From the NCBI RefSeq assembly GCF_938039205.1, contig NZ_CALHVM010000012.1, positions 1 through 12,960 of the forward strand: DNA of 12,960 nucleotides, read 5' to 3'. Below the pieces are notes generated by a model. It did not search any database. It had not been told where the DNA came from and saw only the letters and a program-made list of their open reading frames with translations. This stretch comes from an uncultured Campylobacter sp. GTDB lineage: Bacteria; Campylobacterota; Campylobacteria; Campylobacterales; Campylobacteraceae. A program made the position numbers and the translations under genes. This document shows, piece after piece, positions 7,938 through 12,960 of the stretch; position 1 is the first letter of the stretch; each line of letters opens with the position of its first letter.

Positions 7938-8046
7938 GTCTTTTTTCTTTATACTTCGTTGCTTTTAAATTTGGCTCGGTCATTACCGACTAACTAGGTA
8001 ACTCCCGTCGCCAAATTTAAAAGCGTCTCGTCTAAAGAAAAAATAC
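7938..8046. repeat. Palindromic element B, downstream of leuC
   Basis: Arms 7938-7975 and 8010-8046 form a long imperfect hairpin. The outer parts pair as GTCTTTTTTCTTTA with GTATTTTTTCTTTA (other strand), and the inner 15 bases GCTTTTAAATTTGGC pair perfectly. The 34-base loop has its own small hairpin, TCGGT-CATT-ACCGA. The inner stem and the flanks TATAC-TCGTTG and CTCGTCTA match element A, whereas the loop does not. It begins 13 bases after the leuC stop, so it may act as a transcript end or be an inserted repeat. Confidence 0.7.
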
Positions 8047-8089
8047 TTCGCCTTAATTTCTTACAATCAAATTTCAAATTTGCAAATTT

Positions 8090-8332
8090 GGGTCACCGAG
8101 ACCCGCACCTTGAAAAATGCAAATTTAAACCTGCGCATAGCGCAGCAACTTATAACGTGCAGTGGGGTTGGAAAGGGCTTCTGCGTCGCTGCGCTAGCAG
8201 CTGCAAGCAGACGGGAGAGGGTCTGCCTTCGGCAGTTGCGAGTGCATAGCACGACGCAAAGGAAGGCGACGCTCTACTTCGCTTTGCTCGTAGCTGCAAG
8301 CAGACCGTAAGTAGAAACCCCTTCCTCTCCCG
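8090..8332. other. Candidate structured RNA or composite repeat
   Basis: Short perfect hairpins follow one another: GGGTC-ACCGA-GACCC (8090-8104), CTGCGC-ATA-GCGCAG (8131-8145) and CTGCC-TTC-GGCAG (8223-8235). Longer-range complements are nested: GGGGTT (8164-8169) with AACCCC (8316-8321), GCGTCGC (8183-8189) with GCGACGC (8266-8272), CGGGAGAGG (8212-8220) with CCTCTCCCG (8324-8332), and GGTCTGC (8220-8226) with GCAGACC (8300-8306). Not all can form together. No known RNA family is recognised, and strand and transcription are unknown. Confidence 0.35.
8181..8305 (+). repeat. 32-base direct repeat, two copies
   Basis: Copies at 8181-8212 and 8274-8305 agree at 26 of 32 positions, and the last 14 bases AGCTGCAAGCAGAC are identical. 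A degenerate inverted relative may exist at about 8374-8391. This accounts for the repeated Ala/Cys/Arg-rich peptides in the spurious reading frames here. Confidence 0.6.
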
Positions 8333-8469
8333 AAAAAAAGAAAAAGAGAGCTATTTTGCTTCAGCCAAGCTTCGCAACTACTAGCAGAGCGCAATTCAAG
8401 CCCCCTTAACAAGAAAATCAAGATATTAAAATACAGCAAAACAGTGCAGAAAATTTGCATTCAAATTTG

Positions 8470-8493
8470 AACTCAAATTTACAAATTTGAGTT
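8470..8493. repeat. Inverted repeat AACTCAAATTT / AAATTTGAGTT
   Basis: Perfect 11-base arms separated by AC, directly following another palindrome TCAAATTTGA at 8461-8470. It lies 70 bases past the 3' end of the SemiSWEET gene and could be a transcript-end hairpin, though no T-run follows on the minus strand. Confidence 0.5.
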
Positions 8494-8562
8494 ACCTAAA
8501 AACCGAGCCAAGAACATCAAATTTAACTTCGCCGCATAGGCAAATTTAGTGGTCTTTATCCC

Positions 8563-8820
8563 CTAAAACGCCGTTATCGTCGCCAAAAGACCAAAGATGA
8601 TGCCGGGCAAATTTGCAGCCGCTAGCGGGTAGTCCCTTTTGGCTTTTAGCAGGCCGTAGCTAGTCCAGATCGTGCAGTTTATCGCTGCGGCTAGAGGCTG
8701 GATAAAAGGTGTTTTATTGCCCTCAAGGTTGCCCATTATCTGCGGGATGTAGGAAATATACATAATGACCGACAGGCACGTGCCTATCCAGCCTAAAATT
8801 TGTAAATTTTTCTCGCTCAT
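8563..8820 (-). CDS. SemiSWEET-type sugar transporter (MtN3/PQ-loop family)
   Basis: An 85-residue membrane protein of the SemiSWEET class: three transmembrane helices per chain (about 7-29, 37-58, 64-83) that dimerise to form a passive sugar pore. Family marks are GWIGTCLSVIMYISYIPQI at 10-28 with the PQ motif at 26-27, Asn48/Trp52 followed by YG in the second helix (NCTIWTSYG), the KRDYPLAAANLPG segment at 61-73, and Asn70 in the third helix where the family has its substrate-contacting Asn. The length is exactly typical. The start is supported by AAAGGAG 5 bases upstream and a good TATAAT promoter. The substrate is unknown, since many Campylobacter use little sugar. It appears to be transcribed alone. 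Confidence 0.88.
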   Translation of the reverse strand: MSEKNLQILGWIGTCLSVIMYISYIPQIMGNLEGNKTPFIQPLAAAINCTIWTSYGLLKAKRDYPLAAANLPGIIFGLLATITAF

Positions 8821-8846
8821 TTTTTCTCCTTTGAAATAGAGGCGGC

Positions 8847-8852
8847 ATTATA
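8847..8852 (-). promoter_or_regulatory. -10 box for the SemiSWEET gene
   Basis: TATAAT on the minus strand, 26 bases before the ATG, with an AT-rich upstream tract and an AAAGGAG ribosome binding site between. It fits a Campylobacter sigma-70 promoter without a -35. Confidence 0.55.
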
Positions 8853-8961
8853 TCCTTTTTAGTTGTGATAATAAAGAGCTAAATTTGCCCGCGGCGGGTG
8901 CGAATTTGCGCTAAAGCAAAGCTAAATTTAGTAAAATACGCCGATTTTTAAATGAGAGCAA

Positions 8962-9461
8962 ATGGCTTACGTAACCTACGACAAGGCAAAATGGCACTGG
9001 GGCGCGGAAACTGCGCCGACTGATATCCCGCAGGAAAACGGCGCGACGCACATCGCGTTTTTCTTCCGCTGGTGTATGAAGCGCACAAGCTCTATTCCAA
9101 GGACTTCGCGGCGGATTTCGCGAGCGATATAGCGCGGATGGACGATAGCTTTGATTATCGCCGGTATTTTTTTGACGCCATGGATGGCGTGCTAAGCAGC
9201 GACGAGCTAAACACCGCGGGCAAGGCCTTTGCGAAGGCCTACTACACCACGGACCGCACGAAATTTGCCAAAACGCACGGCTGGTATTTGCAAGATTACG
9301 ACGATTTCGTCGCGCAAAAATTCGGCGATAAAAACTTCGACAACGCCTATTTTTATATAGAAAATTCGCCGCAAAATTACGCTGAGATCAAAGAGATCAT
9401 CGATCGCCGCTACGAGGAGTTTTTAGAAACCAAAAAAGCAAGCAAAAGCGCGGATAAATAA
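8962..9461 (+). pseudogene. DUF7832-like protein gene, frameshifted
   Basis: Two reading frames together make one protein of about 166 residues. The first, from ATG 8962, gives MAYVTYDKAKWHWGAET, then DIPQENGATHIAFFFRWCM, which matches the start of DUF7832-type proteins (W-H-x-G, P-E-N-G-A-T-H-I-G-x-F-L-x-W). That frame then runs into junk and a TAG near 9130. The remainder continues in the -1 frame from about 9079 (EAHKLYSKDFAADF...) with the family's later features: SSDELNTAGKAFAKAYY, then a GWYLQDYDDF segment and a final NYAEIKEIIDRRYEEFL. One missing base between 9058 (a run of five T) and 9080 explains the break; adding one G after ATG at 9076 gives the best family match. It could be a real mutation, phase variation or a sequencing error. 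The family's function is unknown to me; members are often near polymorphic toxin systems. Confidence 0.7.
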
Positions 9462-9650
9462 ACCAAAATAGTTTTTAAAGCACAGAGTTCAAATTTGGAC
9501 GAGTCCAAACGATTGAGCCTTGGCCGAGCGCAGATCGTAAATTTTAGATCGGTTGCGGCGTTTGCGGATTTAGCCGCGCCTCGTAGCAAGGCTAAACTTA
9601 GACCGTTAAGCTAAATTTGACGGCAAGCCGCCTCCGGTTGGTGCCGCTTG

Positions 9651-9740
9651 CTACTTAAACCGCGCAGTCAAATCTCCCACGCCGGCGGCGACCTCCACCG
9701 CTTTAGGCAAGCTCCGCTCTATCAAATTTTTCCCTGACAT
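9651..9740 (-). CDS. 29-residue ORF downstream of the ankyrin gene
   Basis: ATG at 9740 has a strong ribosome binding site (AAAGGAG, 5 bases of spacing) and starts 15 bases after the ankyrin stop codon, so it is positioned as the next gene of that operon. The product, MSGKNLIERSLPKAVEVAAG followed by VGDLTARFK, ends at TAG. It has no signal peptide and could form an amphipathic helix. I do not recognise it. Either it is a genuine small protein or the surviving 5' end of a larger gene whose remainder has been lost: a GC-rich hairpin (GCAAGC / GCTTGC with further pairs, 9623-9650) and non-coding DNA follow. The ribosome binding site is the main support. Confidence 0.45.
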   Translation of the reverse strand: MSGKNLIERSLPKAVEVAAGVGDLTARFK

Positions 9741-9755
9741 TTTATCTCCTTTTAT

Positions 9756-11054
9756 CTATTTGCTTTGTAAATTTGAGTTTGAGTCTGATTTGCTTTGGTT
9801 GCCATCTACGTAAATCACCTGAGCCATGCCGCTTTCGGCTCTACCTATAGCACTCTTGATCCCGTCTCGTTTTTCCATTTCGTTTGCCCATTTGATAAAA
9901 GCTCTAATGTCTTTAAACGTAGCATTTTGATCAGGGCAATGCGGATTATAGAAATTTATTTCTTTGTCAAATTCCTCTATCTTTTTCGGGTCTATCGGCT
10001 TTGGTTTGTATTGTAAAAGACCTTCATGATATAAGCACTCGGTACATAAGTGCTCATATTTCTTGTTTTTGCGTAACTTCGCTTCGCCTTCTTCGTCTAT
10101 ACCTTGATTCATTTTATAGATATAGTTTTCTTTATAATCAATCAATCCCTTGCGCTTTTTATAGCACTCCTCATACGCCTTCTCTAGCTCCTCTTTAGTA
10201 GGTTGCCCTACGACGTCGTATTTTAAAAGAAGCTCTAGCATGGGTCCGTAGTTTGGGATAGTATCTAGCGAGATATATAAAGATCGCATAAATTCGGAAT
10301 CGTCTCTTAGTCCGTGAAAAAACGTATTTGGATGATCGTCTAGTTTCGGTTTATACCCGCTAGCAAGAGCAAGTTCGGTCATCTCTACGTAGTTATGGGT
10401 TACTATATATCCTATCGGATCGTTTACGTCTTTGGATTCTTTGTTAACTTGATAGTTGTCTTCAAATATTATCTTTACGTCGTCTCCGTCTATGATAAGC
10501 TTTTCGATATTGTAGTAAAAAGGAGTTTTTCTATACCACTGCACCGCCTTTACTTCATCAAATTTAACCCCGCTATCAAGCAGTAGTTTAGCGGTCTTTG
10601 TGGAGTTGTTTTATATGGCGTAGGCCAGGGGCGAGAGTTTGTAGTTATCTTGCGCATGAGCGTTTGCGCCCATATCTATAAGTCTTTTTGCCGTGACTTC
10701 GTCGTCGTAAAAGCTAGCGTACATCAAAGGAGTAACGCCGTCTATTAGTGGAGAGTCTATGCTAATGTTATTATCTTGCATAAATTTTAAAATTTGATCC
10801 GTTTGCTTTGATTTTAAAAGTTTGCGGAAATTTTCGGCAAATGCGTCGTCCTTTATCTGTTTATCTATATCCCAATATCTAAAAGCAAAATCGTCTATCT
10901 CCTCTTGCGTTACGTATTTGCTTAGCTCCGAACCGGGGATTATTTTAGTATCGGCGGTAACGACGAAACGAGTGGGGCCGGATAGCTTTTCGTAAATAAA
11001 ATTTACGAAAACGATTAGGCAAAGAGCGGCGAGGCTAAGTGCGAGTTTGTTCAA
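9756..11054 (-). pseudogene. Exported ankyrin-repeat protein gene with an internal stop
   Basis: One frame of 433 codons is interrupted only by TAA at 10611-10613 (codon 148). Before it: a TTG start with AAGGGA upstream, an N-terminal membrane segment or uncleaved signal (3-20), then ankyrin repeats including DGVTPLMYASFYDDEVTAKR at 105-124 and SPLAYAI at 141-147. After it, the ankyrin repeat continues without a shift (NNSTKTAKLLLDSGVKFDEV), and the rest runs on with a charged region, CTEC, and a hydrophilic tail. The two halves are thus one gene with a nonsense codon; GAA, CAA or AAA to TAA would do it. A GTG at 10542-10544 could in principle restart translation. Sequons DNNIS, DQNAT and DGNQS suggest periplasmic glycosylation. 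The gene looks AT-richer than its neighbours, hinting at acquisition. Ankyrin proteins of this type are sometimes immunity proteins; that is speculation here. Confidence 0.8.
10611..10613 (-). other. In-frame TAA interrupting the ankyrin gene
   Basis: The codons around it read S-P-L-A-Y-A-I-stop-N-N-S-T-K-T-A-K-L-L-L-D-S-G. An ankyrin repeat normally has a charged or polar residue at this place, so a single substitution explains the stop. No frame change occurs on either side. Confidence 0.85.
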
Positions 11055-11187
11055 ATTTATCCCTTAAGTCAAATTTGCGAAATCTTAGCCAAAGGGCGGT
11101 TAAATTTGAGTGAAATTTGGGGGCAAAATCTGAAAATGCGGGGAAAATAAATCAAGGCAAATTTGGCTAAATTTGAAAGCCAAATTT

Positions 11188-11224
11188 AAAAATGCGGCGA
11201 AGGCTCAAATTTAACCCTCGCCGC
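11188..11224 (-). terminator. Intrinsic terminator of the eno - FtsB-like - AMIN operon
   Basis: On the minus strand GCGGCGAGGG pairs with CCTTCGCCGC (7 pairs, one mismatch, 2 pairs) around an AT loop, followed by ATTTTT. It lies 56 bases beyond the AMIN gene stop codon. A smaller hairpin, GCCGA-GCTT-TCGGC (11252-11265), lies nearer the stop. Confidence 0.6.
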
Positions 11225-11239
11225 GAGAAAATTATCACT

Positions 11240-11265
11240 GTAAATTTACATGCCGAAAGCTCGGC
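11240..11265. repeat. Palindrome TGTAAATTTACA and adjacent hairpin
   Basis: TGTAAATTTACA (11240-11251) is a perfect 12-base palindrome, followed directly by GCCGAAAGCTCGGC (11252-11265), a 5-pair hairpin. Both lie just downstream of the AMIN gene and upstream of the main terminator in transcript order. Confidence 0.5.
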
Positions 11266-11279
11266 GCGCAAAAACAAAT

Positions 11280-12023
11280 TTATCTAGATAGCTTTAGCAG
11301 ATATCCGTCCTGCGTCTTTTCGATCTCGTGTTTGTAGCTGCCGTCGAGATCAAAAACTACGCGGTAAAATTTGCCGTGCGAGCCAAAAAGAGCCGTTTTA
11401 AACGCGCCGCAGTCAAGCTCGTCTTTTCTAGTATTTACATCCGTTTGCGAGGCAAAGTCGATCACGACCTTTGTACCTTTGCTGATCGAGTAGTCCTTTA
11501 GCTTCTCGTCGGTCGTGAGGATCTTGATCTGCATCGGATAGATCTCAAATTTCGTCTGCTTGTAGACGATTTGCTTTTGCGGTTGCGGCTTTTCAAGCGG
11601 CTTTATGACGACATCTTTTAGCGGCTCTTGCGTTGTCATATTGCGCTCGGCAGGCTTTGGCGCGACGTCTATCGCGGCGGCTTTTGGCTCCTCTTTAGTG
11701 ACCGAGACGTCAGGCTTTTCTACGACGACTGGCACTGCGATCTTGCTGAGTAAAAACTCGTCCTGCCACGAGATGCTTTTGTTTATATCGACGGTTTTTT
11801 CCTTGATACTGCCGTCGAGGCTTTTGTATTTTAGCGTGACGGAGATGAAGTTTCTAGCGTCGGCGGGAAATTTGAAACTCTGCTTCTCAAAAGGCGGCAA
11901 ATTTTCCACGACGTTGCTACTAACCATGCTCGCGTTTACGTCGCCCGAGGGCGCAAAAGGATTTTCTCTGCCAAAAGCCAGCCCGCAGGCCAGCGCCAAA
12001 AGCCAAATTTTACCGATTTTCAT
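11280..12023 (-). CDS. CgpA-like periplasmic glycoprotein with AMIN domain
   Basis: A 247-residue exported protein: signal peptide at 1-18 (ending AFG), a beta-rich N-terminal part, a proline-, lysine- and glutamate-rich linker (about 103-150) and a C-terminal AMIN-like domain (about 155-247), a module that targets proteins to peptidoglycan or the septal region. Three Campylobacter N-glycosylation sequons (D/E-x-N-x-S/T) are visible: DVNAS (Asn30), DINKS (Asn81) and ERNMT (Asn128). From memory, C. jejuni CgpA (Cj1670c), a known glycoprotein, occupies the same place after eno and an FtsB-like gene, so orthology is likely; I leave the symbol blank because sequence identity cannot be checked. 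The ATG follows GGGGGAG, 33 bases after the FtsB-like gene, so the two are in one operon. A cell-division or cell-wall role is inference from the domain and neighbour. Confidence 0.85.
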   Translation of the reverse strand: MKIGKIWLLALACGLAFGRENPFAPSGDVNASMVSSNVVENLPPFEKQSFKFPADARNFISVTLKYKSLDGSIKEKTVDINKSISWQDEFLLSKIAVPVVVEKPDVSVTKEEPKAAAIDVAPKPAERNMTTQEPLKDVVIKPLEKPQPQKQIVYKQTKFEIYPMQIKILTTDEKLKDYSISKGTKVVIDFASQTDVNTRKDELDCGAFKTALFGSHGKFYRVVFDLDGSYKHEIEKTQDGYLLKLSR

Positions 12024-12056
12024 AACTCCCCCGTTTTTAAATTTATAAAGCTAAAT

Positions 12057-12326
12057 TTACCCGCCGCTGCTAGGCTCAAGCTCTTTTAGCTCGAAATACG
12101 CCTTTTGCAGCTGGGCGTTTTGTTTTTTTAGCGTTTCGACGTCGCGTTCTAGCTGCGTTTTTTGCTCTTGCAGGCTTAGCATCACGTCTAGCGAGCGCTT
12201 GCCAAAGATTATATTGCCCACGTAGATACCAAAACATATCACGCAAAACGCTATAAGCGTAAATCTGAGAAAAAGCCTGAAGTCAAACGGCTTTTTCTCG
12301 ACGTATTCGTCTAGGACTTCGCTCAA
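12057..12326 (-). CDS. FtsB/DivIC-like septum formation initiator protein
   Basis: An 89-residue bitopic membrane protein with a short cytoplasmic tail (1-18), one transmembrane helix (about 19-42) and a periplasmic coiled coil (about 50-83, LQEQKTQLERDVETLKKQNA...). That is the architecture of FtsB/DivIC, which with FtsL and FtsQ activates septal wall synthesis. It starts at TTG overlapping the eno stop codon (TTGA), so it is translationally coupled to eno; there is no better start in frame before Met49. The weak start and sequence brevity make family assignment rest on architecture and on position: the same eno - small membrane protein - glycoprotein order is remembered from C. jejuni (Cj1672c to Cj1670c). 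Confidence 0.8.
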   Translation of the reverse strand: MSEVLDEYVEKKPFDFRLFLRFTLIAFCVICFGIYVGNIIFGKRSLDVMLSLQEQKTQLERDVETLKKQNAQLQKAYFELKELEPSSGG

Positions 12327-12960
12327 ATTTGATTTCCCAAAAACTCGTCCGTTTCGCGCTCGATCTCAAGCAGGCGGTTGTATTTTGCGTTGCGTTCGCT
12401 TCTTGAGGTCGCGCCCGTTTTGATTTGGCCCGTATTCATCGCGACGGCGAAGTCCGCGATAAAGCTATCCTCGCTCTCGCCGCTTCTGTGGCTCATCACG
12501 CAGCGGTAGCCTTTGCGCTGCGCTAGGCGGATCGTCTGCATAGTTTGGCTAACGGTGCCGATTTGATTTGGTTTGATTAGGATCGCGTTAGCTACGCCTT
12601 TAGCGATGCCTTCGCGCAAAATTTTCTCATTCGTTACAAATAGATCGTCGCCCACGAGCTGCACTTTAGAGCCAAGCTTGCTAGTTAGCTTCGCCCAGCC
12701 CGCCCAGTCGTCCTCGCTTAGGCCGTCTTCGATCGAAAATATCGGATACTTATCGCAAAGCTGCGCGTATCGCTCTATCAGCTCTTCGCTGCTAAATTCC
12801 TTGCCTTCAAGCTTATATTTGCCGTTTTCGTACAGCTCGCTAGCCGCGACATCAAGGGCTAGCTTGATCTGCTCGCCTGCCTTGTAGCCCGCTTTTTCGA
12901 TAGCCTGCATGATTAGTTTGATCGGCTCTTCGTTATCGTTTAAATTTGGCGCAAATCCGC
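12323..12960 (-). CDS. eno: Enolase, C-terminal part (runs off the window)
   Basis: Interconverts 2-phosphoglycerate and phosphoenolpyruvate; in Campylobacter it mainly serves gluconeogenesis. About 212 residues are present, roughly the second half of the usual 410-430. The frame stays open to the window edge (GFAPNLNDNEEPIKLIMQAI), so the ATG at 12908-12910 is an internal Met. Visible motifs: ALDVAAS with the first Mg-binding Asp, SIEDGLSEDDW with the Glu ligand, VGDDLFVTN with the Asp ligand, LIKPNQIGTVSQT with the catalytic Lys, SHRSGESEDSFIADFAV and QIKTGATSRSERNAKYNRLL with the second active-site Lys. The stop codon overlaps the start of the FtsB-like gene. The promoter and first half lie beyond the window; recA would be expected upstream by analogy with C. 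jejuni. Confidence 0.97.
   Translation of the reverse strand, partial: GFAPNLNDNEEPIKLIMQAIEKAGYKAGEQIKLALDVAASELYENGKYKLEGKEFSSEELIERYAQLCDKYPIFSIEDGLSEDDWAGWAKLTSKLGSKVQLVGDDLFVTNEKILREGIAKGVANAILIKPNQIGTVSQTMQTIRLAQRKGYRCVMSHRSGESEDSFIADFAVAMNTGQIKTGATSRSERNAKYNRLLEIERETDEFLGNQI

Larger units (their letters stand above)
7925..8562. other. 638-base non-coding region rich in hairpins and repeats
   Basis: No credible gene: the reading frames at 8067-8252, 8080-8310 and 8194-8460 overlap each other, lack ribosome binding sites and have repetitive composition (for example CRRQTLSRLLAAASAA). The stretch contains palindromic element B (7938-8046), clustered AAATTTG words (8067-8090), short hairpins at 8090-8104 and 8131-8145, a 32-base direct repeat (8181-8212 and 8274-8305) with nested pairing, and an 11-base inverted repeat at 8470-8493. 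It ends at the 3' end of the SemiSWEET gene. Confidence 0.7.

Noticed and set aside
7938..8046. Classical rho-independent terminator for leuC
   Set aside because: The stem is long and AT-rich, and no T-run follows it on the plus strand; it fits the palindromic element family better, though it may still influence the transcript end.
8181..8305. CRISPR array
   Set aside because: Only two imperfect copies, with internal pairing, no regular spacers and no cas genes.
8067..8460. Three overlapping small reading frames on both strands, Ala/Arg/Cys-rich
   Set aside because: They arise from the direct repeat and hairpins, overlap each other, and lack ribosome binding sites.
9058..9066. Programmed -1 ribosomal frameshift at the T run in the DUF7832-like gene
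   Set aside because: The in-phase heptamer would be GTTTTTC, which does not fit the X-XXY-YYZ rule, and no stimulatory structure is evident; a missing base is simpler.
10395..10586. Plus-strand reading frames opposite the ankyrin gene
   Set aside because: Shadows of the AT-rich minus-strand gene; hydrophobic composition comes from reading the antisense strand.
1..12960. tRNA or rRNA genes
   Set aside because: No cloverleaf with a GTTCRA-type T-loop and acceptor stem, and no rRNA-like segments were noticed in the non-coding gaps.

Overview
The window looks like chromosomal DNA from a relatively GC-rich oral-type Campylobacter (the C. showae / C. rectus / C. curvus group is my best guess). 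The reasons are gene order matching what I remember of C. jejuni in two separate blocks (NFACT protein - small hypothetical - cdsA - dxr; and eno - FtsB-like - CgpA-like), D/E-x-N-x-S/T glycosylation sequons in two exported proteins, and spacers saturated with the word AAATTTG. The species is an inference.

Layout. 114-4153 (minus): a housekeeping block of a ribosome-quality-control NFACT protein, a small charged hypothetical, cdsA (CDP-diglyceride synthase) and dxr (MEP isoprenoid pathway). cdsA and dxr overlap by 7 bases, and a 514-base non-coding gap separates them from the other two. 4240-6375 (plus): a TonB-dependent siderophore receptor, divergent from the NFACT gene, with a TATAAT box and a Fur-like site in the 86-base gap. 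6650-7924 (plus): leuC, standing alone without leuD. 7925-8562: a 638-base non-coding stretch full of hairpins and repeats. 8563-8820 (minus): a SemiSWEET-type sugar transporter. 8962-9461 (plus): a DUF7832-like gene split by a frameshift. 9651-11054 (minus): an exported ankyrin-repeat gene interrupted by one in-frame TAA, followed by a 29-codon ORF with a strong ribosome binding site. 11280-12960 (minus): the 3' half of eno, an FtsB/DivIC-like septum protein and a CgpA-like AMIN-domain glycoprotein, probably one operon ending at an intrinsic terminator.

The most unusual signal is non-coding. Three large imperfect palindromes (about 15-94, 6401-6481 and 7938-8046) lie just past the ends of dxr, the receptor gene and leuC. 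Two share the same stem, with compensating changes in both arms, but have different loops. Two share the same 30-base loop core (29/30, inverted orientation) but have different stems. This looks like a modular family of palindromic elements. Further points are a structured 250-base region before the SemiSWEET gene, a perfect 24-base palindrome across the receptor stop codon, and an ankyrin protein carrying three glycosylation sequons including DQNAT.
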